A stretch of 34,504 bases of DNA. It comes from Candidatus Woesearchaeota archaeon (GTDB lineage: Archaea > Nanobdellota > Nanobdellia > Woesearchaeales > DSVV01). Under the pieces are notes generated by a model that searched no databases, had not been told where the DNA came from, and was given only the letters and a program-made list of their open reading frames with translations. Where the stretch lies: contig JABHXF010000046.1 of the NCBI GenBank assembly GCA_018657385.1, positions 1-34,504 on the forward strand, read 5' to 3'. The first letter of the stretch is position 1; every line of letters begins with the position of its first letter. Both the position numbers and the translations under genes were made by a program. Positions 7,496-15,477 of this stretch are shown in pieces.

Positions 7496-8221
7496 ATGGA
7501 GACAAAAAGAAAAAATAGCAATAGTATAAATCAAGAATTAGATGGTAACATTCAACATTTGCCATTATTATTATATCTATCGCAAAAGCTTGGCTTGAAT
7601 AAAACTAATATTCTTTCTACTGTTGAAATTGCAAATGACATGAAATTTTCACAACAAACAGCTTCTAGAAAAATGTTAGATTTAGAAGAATTAGGATTCA
7701 TCAAAAGAAAATATTCTCCAAATGGTTTAATGATTGGATTAACTGAAAAAGCTGTTGATTTGTTAAAAGCTAATTATAATCATCTGAAAAATATGTTTGA
7801 TAATTCTAAATCCTCAAAACAAGATAGAAAAATCAATGGGTTAGTAACTTCTGGAATTGGAGAAGGTAAATTTTATGTTCAATTACAAAGATATAATGAA
7901 GAATTTACAAAATTACTTGGCAAAAAACCATTTCCAGGAACATTAAATTTAATTGTTGATAGAGATGAGTATAAAGAATTATTATTAAAAAAAGAATTAG
8001 TTAAAGTTGAAGGTTTTAAAACAAAGGAAAGAAGTTTTGGATGTATCAATTGTTATAAAATAAATGTACAGAATGTTAAGAACAATAAAAGAACAGTTGA
8101 GGCATTCATAATTATTCCAGAAAGAACTTCCCACCCAGAGAATGTTGCAGAAATTATAGCAACAGATTATCTTCGTGAAAAATTAAAAATTAATGATAAT
8201 GACAAAGTAGAGATATTATAA
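7496..8221 (+). CDS. rbkR: RbkR: HTH regulator fused to CTP-dependent riboflavin kinase
   Basis: Bifunctional archaeal protein. The C-terminal half (about 113-241) is the archaeal riboflavin kinase (DUF120), which phosphorylates riboflavin to FMN using CTP; it shows SGIGEGKFYV (119-128), FPGTLNL (146-152), FGCINCYKI and a conserved PERTSHP near 208. The N-terminal half (about 20-95) is a winged helix (STVEIANDMKFSQQTASRKMLDLEELGFIKRK) of the kind that makes RbkR proteins transcriptional regulators of riboflavin genes. The ATG at 7496 follows GGTGAG with short spacing. It is the first of a co-directional run with ribC and ribH. Autoregulation is plausible from the half-sites at its promoter. 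The family is well established; regulation here is inferred. Confidence 0.93.
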   Translation: METKRKNSNSINQELDGNIQHLPLLLYLSQKLGLNKTNILSTVEIANDMKFSQQTASRKMLDLEELGFIKRKYSPNGLMIGLTEKAVDLLKANYNHLKNMFDNSKSSKQDRKINGLVTSGIGEGKFYVQLQRYNEEFTKLLGKKPFPGTLNLIVDRDEYKELLLKKELVKVEGFKTKERSFGCINCYKINVQNVKNNKRTVEAFIIIPERTSHPENVAEIIATDYLREKLKINDNDKVEIL

Positions 8222-8252
8222 GTAATCATGAAAATAATTTGAACTAATTAAT

Positions 8253-8315
8253 GATAAATTAAACAAAATTAAGAATAAATTAAACAAAATTAAGAATAAA
8301 TTAAACAAAATTAAC
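8253..8315 (+). repeat. Three 21-bp direct tandem repeats
   Basis: The 21-bp unit AATAAATTAAACAAAATTAAG is repeated at 8253-8273, 8274-8294 and 8295-8315, with changes only in the first base of copy 1 and the last base of copy 3. The third copy runs into the left arm of structured element C, so its AACAAC arm end may have been generated from, or seeded, the tandem. It lies in the rbkR-ribC gap. Confidence 0.85.
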
Positions 8316-8392
8316 AACAACCATGGCACAGACGGACTTTCCTTCGGAAAATCCTACTCGGCTTCGCCTCGCCTGGCCAAGTTGTTAATTTT
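8307..8392 (-). repeat. Structured intergenic element, copy C (three-way junction)
   Basis: Read on the minus strand: arms AAAATTAACAAC/GTTGTTAATTTT, GGC/GCC with bulged T, CAG/CTG, hairpin GC-GA-GGC-gaa-GCC-GA-GT, and hairpin GGATTTTCC/GGAAAGTCC with a GAA loop. The GGC/GCC stem is the mirror of the GCC/GGC stem in copies A and B. It lies between rbkR and ribC but antisense to both, ending about 6 nt before the first ATG of ribC. Confidence 0.85.
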
Positions 8393-8410
8393 TTTAATAT
8401 GATTATAAAA

Positions 8411-8887
8411 ATGAAAATTGGAATTGCAGATACAATGTTTAGTAGAGTTGATATGTTTGAGATAGCTAAAAAAGCAATTGAAGATTCAATGCAAGCAATT
8501 AAAATTGAAAGATACACTGTGCCTGGTGTTAAAGACCTACCATTAGCTTGCAAAAAATTAATTGAAGAACATAATTGTGATATTTGTTTAGCACTTGGAA
8601 TGCCAGGTTCAGAAAAGATAGATAAAACTTGTGCACATGAAGCATCCCAAGGATTAATTTCAACACAACTAATTACTAACAAACATATTTTAGAAGTTTT
8701 TGTTCATCTCGATGAAGGAAATGATAATAATGGAGAATTAAATAAAAAAAAACTTCAAGAAATGACTCATAATCGTGTTTATGATCACACAATGAATGCA
8801 ATTGCATTATTAAAATCAAAAACATCATTATCACCAAAAGCAGGTCAAGGAATTAGACAAGGCCATGAAGATGCAGGACAATTATAA
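8411..8887 (+). CDS. ribC: Archaeal riboflavin synthase
   Basis: Makes riboflavin by dismutation of two 6,7-dimethyl-8-ribityllumazine molecules. This is the archaeal type, a paralogue of lumazine synthase and unrelated to bacterial riboflavin synthase. It shows the family N-terminus KIGIADTMFSRVDM, VPGVKDLPLACKKL, the LALGMPGSEKIDKTCAHEAS core, and an Arg/Gly-rich tail GQGIRQGHEDAG. An in-frame ATG at 8399 would add MIIK; the ATG at 8411 is preferred because the family begins with M(K)xGIxDTxFxRVDM. No clear Shine-Dalgarno site is visible and structured element C lies just upstream, so it is probably transcribed from the rbkR promoter. The length of 158 residues is normal. Confidence 0.95.
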   Translation: MKIGIADTMFSRVDMFEIAKKAIEDSMQAIKIERYTVPGVKDLPLACKKLIEEHNCDICLALGMPGSEKIDKTCAHEASQGLISTQLITNKHILEVFVHLDEGNDNNGELNKKKLQEMTHNRVYDHTMNAIALLKSKTSLSPKAGQGIRQGHEDAGQL

Positions 8888-8891
8888 TATT

Positions 8892-8985
8892 GAAAATAAA
8901 ACAACAAGGCCAGATGAGGCGAAGCCGAATAGGATTTTTTCTGAAAGAAAAAGTCCGTCTGTGCCATTGTTGTTGTTTTATTTTC
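8892..8985 (+). repeat. Structured intergenic element, copy D (three-way junction)
   Basis: A 94-bp element with perfect 14-bp inverted ends (GAAAATAAAACAAC/GTTGTTTTATTTTC). Internal pairing is GGC/GCC with bulged T, CAG/CTG, hairpin AT-GA-GGC-gaa-GCC-GA-AT, and hairpin GGATTTTTTCT/AGAAAAAGTCC with a GAA loop. The flanking GC/GT pairs of copies A-C have become AT/AT here. It fills the ribC-ribH gap in the sense orientation, starting 4 nt after the ribC stop. Confidence 0.85.
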
Positions 8986-9014
8986 CAACATTATTTTAAA
9001 AAAATTAAAAAGAA

Positions 9015-9443
9015 ATGGAGTTGATAAAAGTGACAAATGAAAAAATAGGATTAGTAGTATCTGATTTTAATGCAGACATTACACATACAATGGAAAAGTT
9101 AGCAAATGAACATGTAACATTTTTAGGTGGAGAAGTTGTTAAAACAATCCATGTTCCAGGTGCATTTGATATGCCTTTGGCAGTAAAAAAATTAGTTGAA
9201 GATGAAAATGTTGATGGAGTTGTAACTTTAGGTGTAGTTATTGAAGGCGACACTGACCATGATACAATTGTTGCACAAAATGCTGCAAGAAAAATAACAG
9301 ATCTTAGTGTTGGTTTTAACAAACCTGTTTCATTAGGTATTTCAGGTCCAAAAATGACAAGAGCAGATGCAGTTAAAAGATTAGATGGCTACGCAAAAAG
9401 ATCAGTAGAAAGTTGCTTTAAGATGTTAAAGAATTTAAAATAG
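9015..9443 (+). CDS. ribH: 6,7-dimethyl-8-ribityllumazine synthase
   Basis: Lumazine synthase condenses 5-amino-6-ribitylamino-uracil with dihydroxybutanone phosphate, giving the substrate of RibC. Visible motifs are VVSDFNADI (14-22), VPGAFDMPLAVKKL (47-60), the TLGVVIEGDTDHD active-site segment (71-83, catalytic His at 82) and SLGISGPKMTRADAVKR (106-122). The length of 142 residues is normal. The start is uncertain: ATG at 9015 has no Shine-Dalgarno site, whereas GGAG at 9017-9020 lies 9 nt before a GTG at 9030 that would give a protein starting just before NEKIGLV. It follows structured element D in the rbkR-ribC-ribH run. Confidence 0.95.
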   Translation: MELIKVTNEKIGLVVSDFNADITHTMEKLANEHVTFLGGEVVKTIHVPGAFDMPLAVKKLVEDENVDGVVTLGVVIEGDTDHDTIVAQNAARKITDLSVGFNKPVSLGISGPKMTRADAVKRLDGYAKRSVESCFKMLKNLK

Positions 9444-9446
9444 GTT

Positions 9447-10253
9447 TTATCTTCTTTCTCTTTTTTTTTCAAATCCTAAAAAAGACCATTTATTATTATC
9501 AGGATGCACTCCATACATATAAAATCCAAACTTAAATTCTGGAACTTCATGTTTATACCTTGGTTCAAATTTAAATTCAGGTTCAGGTGGTTTTTCAGGA
9601 ACTTTTTGTAAATCAGGAATATCATTATATTTATCAATAATATATTGTTCAGTGGTAATACCTTTTTTCTTTGCTTGTCTTCTTGCCCACCAACCTATTC
9701 TTGAATCAATAATTTCTTGTCTTTGTTTATTATCCCTTTTTACATTTTTTGCTTCTCTTTCTAATTTAGAACATTCATTCCCCCATATTTCCACATCATA
9801 CTCATGCAATTCTCTTTGATAAGCTTCTTCTTCTGCCAAATAATCAAATCCTTGAATATGTTCTCTTAGTAAAGGTAATAATTTATCTTCAACAACTTCC
9901 TTAGGGATCCCACCATACTGAGTTGATCTTCCATGAATAACAATCTTATCTTCTTCATATCTTAATTCAAAACCACCAAAAACATCATTATCAGAAACAC
10001 CATTAAGATTAGCTATTTCAAAATGAAGATTAAGTCTTCTTGGATTGCCATCTAAATTATATAAATGCCCAAGATTTTTCATATAAGCAACTAATGCATA
10101 ACCATCATCTTGATTACCTTCTAAAGCTAAAATTAGTTTAGCCCCATCACCAAACCTACCATACCATAATCTAACTGGATCAAAATCACCTATTCTAAAC
10201 TCTAAAGAATCTTTTCTTTCTTCAGGTGTCATATCTTCAAAAGCTTTTCCCAT
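9447..10253 (-). CDS. Conserved-looking protein of unknown function
   Basis: A soluble 268-residue charged protein, family not recognised. The N-terminal half (about 15-130) looks like a compact alpha/beta domain, with LILALEGNQDDGYALVAYMKN and KIVIHGRSTQYGGIPKEVVE. The middle (about 135-200) is a long charged helix with coiled-coil character and IGWWARRQAKKKGITTEQYI. The C-terminus is rich in Pro/Glu/Phe with repeated EFKF words (PEFKFEPRYKHEVPEFKFGF). It lies inside the riboflavin region on the opposite strand, tail-to-tail with ribH (3-nt gap) and head-to-head with ribB. TTTATAAA near 10276-10283 in minus orientation sits 26 nt before the ATG, giving a leaderless promoter. No link to riboflavin can be shown. 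Confidence 0.7.
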   Translation of the reverse strand: MGKAFEDMTPEERKDSLEFRIGDFDPVRLWYGRFGDGAKLILALEGNQDDGYALVAYMKNLGHLYNLDGNPRRLNLHFEIANLNGVSDNDVFGGFELRYEEDKIVIHGRSTQYGGIPKEVVEDKLLPLLREHIQGFDYLAEEEAYQRELHEYDVEIWGNECSKLEREAKNVKRDNKQRQEIIDSRIGWWARRQAKKKGITTEQYIIDKYNDIPDLQKVPEKPPEPEFKFEPRYKHEVPEFKFGFYMYGVHPDNNKWSFLGFEKKRERR

Positions 10254-10296
10254 AATACAAAGAAACTTATTTGGTTTTATAAATCTTTCATTAACT

Positions 10297-10315
10297 TTTT
10301 ATATACTAAGAGTAT
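10297..10315 (+). promoter_or_regulatory. ribB promoter with candidate RbkR operator
   Basis: A TATA box (TTTTATATA, 10297-10305) is overlapped by an inverted repeat ATACT-aag-AGTAT (10303-10315). The predicted transcript starts near 10327 and carries GGAG at 10335-10338 before the ATG at 10346. A repressor on the repeat would block preinitiation. Assignment to RbkR is inference from the related AGTAT/AGTAC half-sites at 7437-7460. Confidence 0.5.
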
Positions 10316-10345
10316 CAACACAATTATGAGTAAAGGAGAGATAAA

Positions 10346-10984
10346 ATGCAACAAATACTAAATGAACTAAAATCTGGCAATTTCATTATTGTTACAGATC
10401 ATAAAAACAGAGAAGATGAAGCAGATTTAATCATAGCTGCAGAATTCATTACAAAAGAAAAGATTGCTTTCTTACTAGATCATTGTTCTGGAATTATTTG
10501 TGTTCCAATGAGTAAAGAAAGAATTGAAAAAATTGGAATTCCAATCATTGAAAATATAACTGAAATAATAAATAAAGGTGAAAAAACTTGTCCATTTACA
10601 GTTGCAGTTGATGCAAAAGAATGTCATACAGGAATTAGCGCAGAAGATAGATATTTAACAATTAAAAAACTCTGTGATGACAATGCAACAATTAGTGATT
10701 TTTCACTTCCTGGCCATATGTTCCCATTATCTGCACATCCTGAAGGATTAGCAAAAAGAAAAGGACATACAGAAGCAGGTGTTGAATTAATGAAATTAGC
10801 AGGACTTAAAGATGTTTCAGTTATTTGTGAACTAATGAACAGCTCAGCAAACCTAAATAAAAGAAATGATATAGATGAAACAGAAAAAAAAAAAAGATTA
10901 GGCACAGTAATGAAAACTGAAGACATCAAAGCTTTTTCTGAAAAACATAATTTAAAAGTTATAGGTATTGAAGAAATTAAATAG
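10346..10984 (+). CDS. ribB: 3,4-dihydroxy-2-butanone 4-phosphate synthase
   Basis: Converts ribulose 5-phosphate to dihydroxybutanone phosphate and formate, feeding RibH. Motifs are the acidic loop NREDEADLI (21-29), the HTGISAEDR segment (94-102), LPGHMFPL (121-128), KGHTEAGVEL (139-148) and CEL (161-163). Length 212 is normal for the single-domain enzyme with no RibA fusion. The start at 10346 has AGGAGAG upstream. It has its own promoter, separated from rbkR-ribC-ribH by the minus-strand gene 9447-10253. The earlier pathway steps (archaeal GTP cyclohydrolase, deaminase/reductase) are not in this window. Confidence 0.97.
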   Translation: MQQILNELKSGNFIIVTDHKNREDEADLIIAAEFITKEKIAFLLDHCSGIICVPMSKERIEKIGIPIIENITEIINKGEKTCPFTVAVDAKECHTGISAEDRYLTIKKLCDDNATISDFSLPGHMFPLSAHPEGLAKRKGHTEAGVELMKLAGLKDVSVICELMNSSANLNKRNDIDETEKKKRLGTVMKTEDIKAFSEKHNLKVIGIEEIK

Positions 10985-11005
10985 AATACAAAAATAAGAA
11001 AAACA

Positions 11006-11899
11006 TTACATCAGATCACTATTACCAACATGTTCTAACCGTTTTACTTCAATAGAAATAGCTTTTTCATTTACTCTAATGTATTTAGGACATTCAACAT
11101 ATTCTAATTCATTTCTTTTGCAATATTCAAGTAATTTTTTCTTATCTGAATCTTTTTTTGCTTCTGCAATTACAACTATTCCTTTTTTATCAGGATGAAA
11201 TACATTTAATCCAATTCCAACTAATTCTTCCTTAATCTGATTACAATTTTCTACTAAAAATACTAATCGTTCATGTGCTAACTCTAAATTTTGTAATAGT
11301 TTTAATTCATCTAACTCTTTAGGTTTTATTTTTTCACTAACTCTTTCAGACTTTTCAATAACATCCATTACTTTCTTATCTTTTGAAGAAATAAAACCAC
11401 CATGTTTATTATTAACTACTTTCCATTTACCAAAACTTCCAACAATTATGTCTGCAAGCTTGCCATTACATAATTTATTTTTATTATTTTTTGAAATTGC
11501 ATCACCAAATGCATTTGTATCTTCAATAAAGAATATTTTATTTTTCTTGCAAACCTCAGATATTTCATTTAAAGGTTGTTCTGCATAATAACCAGCTAAG
11601 CTTGTTACAATAAATGCTATTTTTTTATTCTTGCATTTTGTAATTAGTTTTTCTAACTCTTTTAATAGAACAACTCCTTTATCTGTCTTCAATTCAATAA
11701 CATCTAATTTCAACTTTTTACAATATTGCTTATATGTTATCCATCCACCTTGATCAGGAATAATAATTTGCTCATAACCTTGCTCTTTAAGAAAAAAGAA
11801 GGCAGCATAAATAGCCTTATTCCCAGAATCAGTTACTTTAACATACTTATGATTAGTATTCTTCTTAATATTTTCAATAATCTCATTGTTTAAGGACAT
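11006..11899 (-). CDS. DegT/DnrJ/EryC1/StrS-type PLP aminotransferase
   Basis: Fold-type I PLP enzyme of the sugar aminotransferase (AHBA synthase/DegT) group, which usually aminates nucleotide-linked keto-sugars for surface glycans. Visible are KVTDSGNKAIYAAF (21-34; compare the SGTxAL cofactor loop), IIIPDQGGWITYKQ, the PLP-pyridine Asp in FFIEDTNAFGD (123-133) and the Schiff-base Lys in GSFGKWK (154-160; K158 or K160). At 297 residues it is shorter than typical members (about 370-400), with the C-terminal domain reduced. Lys-rich and AT-rich codon use matches its neighbours. A TATA box at 11921-11930 in minus orientation lies about 27 nt before the ATG (leaderless). The substrate is not predictable; no sugar-nucleotide genes adjoin it. 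Confidence 0.8.
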   Translation of the reverse strand: MSLNNEIIENIKKNTNHKYVKVTDSGNKAIYAAFFFLKEQGYEQIIIPDQGGWITYKQYCKKLKLDVIELKTDKGVVLLKELEKLITKCKNKKIAFIVTSLAGYYAEQPLNEISEVCKKNKIFFIEDTNAFGDAISKNNKNKLCNGKLADIIVGSFGKWKVVNNKHGGFISSKDKKVMDVIEKSERVSEKIKPKELDELKLLQNLELAHERLVFLVENCNQIKEELVGIGLNVFHPDKKGIVVIAEAKKDSDKKKLLEYCKRNELEYVECPKYIRVNEKAISIEVKRLEHVGNSDLM

Positions 11900-11935
11900 A
11901 AAAAAGAAAAAGAATAAAGGAATTTAAATATTTTA

Positions 11936-12934
11936 CTAACTCATTCTTTCTCTAACCATATTTTCTAATTTCCTTGTATCATTATAGAAAGATCTTATAC
12001 CTTCGCTCAACTTATATGATGCCATTGGATCAAGGCACATTTTTAATCTAAAATCACTTTCACGGATAACTTCATTTTCCTGTCCAGATTGTTTAGCACC
12101 TTCCATTGAAAGAATTATTGGAACATCATCATAACGTTCTTGAAGCTCATGAAGAAGATTAGGGGATATTGTCAATAAATCACATCCTGCTAAAGCAATT
12201 ATCTGATCAGCATGTCTAAAGCTTGCTCCCATAACTTCCGTCTTAAAATCATATTTTTTTAGAAGATTATATATTTGGACTACAGACTGAACTCCGTAAT
12301 CATCATCAGCAACAGGATATTCAGTCAAACCATTCTCTTTCATATGATAATCAGTTATTCTTCCAACAAAAGGAGAAATTAAAGTCCCCTCATACTGAGC
12401 TACTACCAAGGCCTGTATATAACTAAAAATTAATGTTGCATTAGTATGTATACCTTCTTCTTCTAAACTTTCTACTGCACATATGCCTTCCCATGTTGCA
12501 GGCACTTTTATTAAGATTCTTTCACGTGGAATATCTGCTTCTTCGTATAAAGATATAAGTCTTTCAGCTTGTATACAAGTATTATCATAATCAAAGGAGA
12601 ATTTAGCATCAACTTCAGTTGAAACTCTTCCAGGAATATGTTTTAATATTTCAACACCAAAGTTTACAGATAATTTATCTAAAGCTAATGTTACTTTATC
12701 CACTTTCATACCATCAATTAAAGAATCACCATGTTGTCTTGCATAACTAATAGCTTCATCAAATAAATGAACATATTCTGGCATTTGTGATGCTTTCAAT
12801 ATTAAACTAGGATTTGTTGTTGCATCTTGTGGTTTATGTTCTTTAATTGCATTAATATCTCCTGTATCAGCAACTACTGTTGTATGCTTCATTAATTGAT
12901 CTAAAGAACTCATTGGTTTATCTGTATCTGCCAT
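11936..12934 (-). CDS. tal: Transaldolase
   Basis: Transfers a dihydroxyacetone unit between sugar phosphates in the non-oxidative pentose phosphate pathway. It has the class signatures DATTNPSLILKAS (37-49), the Schiff-base Lys143 in ILIKVPATWEG (140-150), THATLIFS-like TNATLIFSYIQALV, and SPFVGRITD. Its 332 residues match the TalB-type (classical) enzyme rather than the short archaeal MipB/TalC type. A GAGGTG Shine-Dalgarno site lies 6 nt before the ATG, and a TATA-like stretch lies near 12968-12980. It could supply pentose phosphate used by RibB, but it is a separate transcription unit. Confidence 0.95.
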   Translation of the reverse strand: MADTDKPMSSLDQLMKHTTVVADTGDINAIKEHKPQDATTNPSLILKASQMPEYVHLFDEAISYARQHGDSLIDGMKVDKVTLALDKLSVNFGVEILKHIPGRVSTEVDAKFSFDYDNTCIQAERLISLYEEADIPRERILIKVPATWEGICAVESLEEEGIHTNATLIFSYIQALVVAQYEGTLISPFVGRITDYHMKENGLTEYPVADDDYGVQSVVQIYNLLKKYDFKTEVMGASFRHADQIIALAGCDLLTISPNLLHELQERYDDVPIILSMEGAKQSGQENEVIRESDFRLKMCLDPMASYKLSEGIRSFYNDTRKLENMVRERMS

Positions 12935-13049
12935 TTTAACACCTCGTTTATTAAAATTAAAATATTAAATATATCTAATCTAAAACATAATTGATTTATT
13001 AAGATTATTACAATAGAACATATAATTAAAAGAAAAAACAATAAAGTAA

Positions 13050-14786
13050 TTACGAGTTAGCCATGAAAAAATCCCATTGTTCTTGGTTATGGCTTGAATC
13101 CCATTCATGACCAAAACCAAATATTTCATGTTTCTCAACAGGTGAATGACCTTTAGCTAACATTTGTGATTCTAATGCATCTGCATATTCTTTTGGTGCA
13201 ATACCATCATCATCTGAATAAATAATAATTGCTGGTGTATTACCATTAGCTGCTGCAGTTAAAGGTTGCATTGGCCAATAAACAGTAAATCCAAATACAT
13301 CATAAGGAATTAACCCTGCTGAATGTGTTCCAAATGCTTTAATCTTATCATTTAAAACAAAATTAATATAATAGCTAAAATACCCACCATAAGAATGACC
13401 TGTTGTAAAAACTTTTGATTTATCAACATCATACTCAGCATCAACTTCATCAATCATATCTTCTACAAATTGTGTATCTTGTGTTTTTTCAAAAGTTAAT
13501 GGTGTTAAATCCCAATGTTTTCCAGGAACATCATAAGGTTTTGATTCTGTTAGGGTTAATGAATTAGGAAATACAACAATAAAGCCATTTTCATTAGCTG
13601 TTTCTTGCCATTCATAATTATTAATTGGAAATTGTTCAGTTTCTCCTAATCTATGAAATACAAATAATAAAGGACATTCCTTATTTACACAAATTCCTGG
13701 TTCATATACATAATATAATCTGTCTTTTACTTGATTGTTAAAACTAACATCTATATGGTGTTTAGTTAAAACACCATCATATTCACAACTACCATCATCA
13801 ATCATTGCAAACTCATCATAATTAGTTGCTTCTGGATCTGTGCATCCTTCAGGATCAATAGTTTTGTAAACATTAATCACTACAGCTTCTTCATCTACAC
13901 CACCATATAAATCCCAAGCATAAAACTTAACTCCTTTAACTCCACTAGATTCCATTGTAGTTTTCCATTCAAATTCACCAGTATAAGGATTAAAACTAAC
14001 TCCTTCTGGATAAGGTTTTTCATTTGAATGATAACATCCCCCATAATCTGCAAAACCATCATAATCAGGACACCAATACAAATAAAAGCCTAAGTGATTT
14101 TCATTATCAGCATCAGTTGCTTGTAAAGTAAAACTTAATGTTTCTCCTACTTCAATATTCTTCATTCCAATTGGAGATAAAACAGGATTTTGATTAGTAT
14201 ATTTAACAGTTATTTTGACTTTCATCCAATTAGAATAAAATTCTCCATCAAAAGCTCTAAACTTAGTATAAAACTTTTTAGTAAACTCATAATTTGAATG
14301 TTTTAGATAATCATAACCAGGATTTAAACTAAATTTACCTGTGTTTTCATTAAATGTAGCTTGTGGTGGTAAATCTTTTGCTTCATAAGTTAAATCATCT
14401 GCGTCTTGATCATTTGCAGATACTTGAAAATTTAAACTTTCAGTTTCATAAACTAGTTGATCACCAATATTTTGCATAACTGGAATATTATTATAAACAA
14501 CACATGCCCCATCTTGGCATTCATAATTTCCGCCAACTATTTCTTTACAATTTTTTTGATATCTTACAAACTTCCCATTTCGACATCCAAAGTCAAATAA
14601 ATAAGTTTTCCCACTTTTAAAAGTATAACATTTATCATCTACTCCATTTGGATAATTGTTGGTATATGTAGTTCCTTTTACTAAATAATCATTCTTATCT
14701 GTATCTTCACACACTGCACTTACAAAACTAACTGAAACTAACAATATAAATAATATAATTATTGAATTTATTACAATTTTCTTCAT
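13050..14786 (-). CDS. Secreted esterase with Ig-like modules (PHB-depolymerase/CE1 type)
   Basis: A 578-residue exported hydrolase. Order: signal peptide (1-24, cleavage after VSA), a Cys-containing N-terminal segment (26-96), two Ig/cadherin-like domains (about 100-197 and 200-308), a short Cys module GCTDPEATNYDEFAMIDDGSCEY (314-336), then an alpha/beta-hydrolase (about 342-578). The catalytic triad is visible as Ser465 in GHSYGG, an Asp in SDDDG (about 525-527) and His560 in GFGHEW. This resembles LpqC/feruloyl-esterase or polyhydroxybutyrate-depolymerase families. The oxyanion loop reads FHRLGE rather than the usual HGxG. The Cys module is common in secreted proteins of Bacteroidetes, so the gene or part of it may have been acquired; this is inference. 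No C-terminal anchor is present. A GGGGTA-like site precedes the start. Confidence 0.85.
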   Translation of the reverse strand: MKKIVINSIIILFILLVSVSFVSAVCEDTDKNDYLVKGTTYTNNYPNGVDDKCYTFKSGKTYLFDFGCRNGKFVRYQKNCKEIVGGNYECQDGACVVYNNIPVMQNIGDQLVYETESLNFQVSANDQDADDLTYEAKDLPPQATFNENTGKFSLNPGYDYLKHSNYEFTKKFYTKFRAFDGEFYSNWMKVKITVKYTNQNPVLSPIGMKNIEVGETLSFTLQATDADNENHLGFYLYWCPDYDGFADYGGCYHSNEKPYPEGVSFNPYTGEFEWKTTMESSGVKGVKFYAWDLYGGVDEEAVVINVYKTIDPEGCTDPEATNYDEFAMIDDGSCEYDGVLTKHHIDVSFNNQVKDRLYYVYEPGICVNKECPLLFVFHRLGETEQFPINNYEWQETANENGFIVVFPNSLTLTESKPYDVPGKHWDLTPLTFEKTQDTQFVEDMIDEVDAEYDVDKSKVFTTGHSYGGYFSYYINFVLNDKIKAFGTHSAGLIPYDVFGFTVYWPMQPLTAAANGNTPAIIIYSDDDGIAPKEYADALESQMLAKGHSPVEKHEIFGFGHEWDSSHNQEQWDFFMANS

Positions 14787-14903
14787 TTTTACTACCCCAA
14801 TAAGGTAAAGAATGAGTGTTTTCTATATAAGGCTTTGGGTTTTATGATATATACATCTATATAGATTTGAATTTAATTTAATATTTTTAAATAGAATAAA
14901 CTT

Positions 14904-15323
14904 TTACTCTGCTACAAAATTCTGTACTTTCTCACTGCAATAAGGACAGTTATTAGGAGTGCCTTTATCAAAATTATACACAAATTCATATTTGCATTTT
15001 TGGCAAATGTATTTTACCCTAGAATTATCTAATTTTTGTGCTTTTACTGCATTTTCCATTTCTTCTTTAACTTGTTCTTGTTTTTCCTCATATGCTTGCT
15101 CAACTTCTTTATCTTCTTCAATAATAATTAAATCTTCTTCATTTCTTATAGCTTCAGCACTTTCTTCTGCCTGAACCTTGTCTTTCTCTAGCTTTACCTT
15201 AGTATTTCTATCCCTAATACACATTGGACAAGCCATTTTCTTAAAATATGGATCTAAAACAAACTCAGTTGCATTTGCAGCTCTACCACATACTCTACAT
15301 GTTGCTTTAACTTCTTCAGTCAT
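14904..15323 (-). CDS. Double zinc-ribbon protein with central coiled coil
   Basis: A 139-residue soluble protein of unknown function. The N-terminal zinc ribbon uses C9/C12 (CRVC) and C32/C35 (CPMC). A Glu/Lys-rich helix (about 40-100) is probably a coiled coil. The C-terminal zinc ribbon uses C107/C110 (CQKC) and C126/C129 (CPYC). Two metal sites on either side of a long helix suggest a binding or scaffold role, possibly on nucleic acid; that is inference. TTATATTTAAA at 15343-15353 in minus orientation is about 26 nt from the ATG, predicting a leaderless mRNA. It is divergent from the cytidylate kinase gene. Confidence 0.8.
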   Translation of the reverse strand: MTEEVKATCRVCGRAANATEFVLDPYFKKMACPMCIRDRNTKVKLEKDKVQAEESAEAIRNEEDLIIIEEDKEVEQAYEEKQEQVKEEMENAVKAQKLDNSRVKYICQKCKYEFVYNFDKGTPNNCPYCSEKVQNFVAE

Positions 15324-15446
15324 AAAAACCCCAAAGGAATTCTTATATTTAAAGTTATATGTAGTAGAATGAATAGATGGGATAAAGGACTATTAGATAG
15401 GGACTAGCAATTAAGTTGTTGTTTCCCCTTAATATCTATAATTAAC

Positions 15447-15455
15447 TTTATAAAG
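15447..15455 (+). promoter_or_regulatory. TATA box, leaderless promoter of cmk
   Basis: TTTATAAAG is centred 27 nt upstream of the ATG at 15478, with no Shine-Dalgarno site. The predicted transcription start coincides with the start codon. Confidence 0.65.
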
Positions 15456-15477
15456 AATAACATACAAAAACATCATT

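Noticed and set aside
8253-8315. CRISPR array
   Set aside because: The 21-bp repeats are directly tandem with no unique spacers, and no cas gene is in the window.
8399-8410. Upstream ATG for riboflavin synthase (MIIK extension)
   Set aside because: Family members begin at K-x-GIADT-F, and no ribosome site favours the earlier ATG; kept only as an alternative.
15360-15445. Possible small structured RNA in the 15324-15477 gap (TAGATA...TATCTA pairing)
   Set aside because: Only 6 bp plus GGG/CCC with a large loop, easily expected by chance between two divergent promoters.
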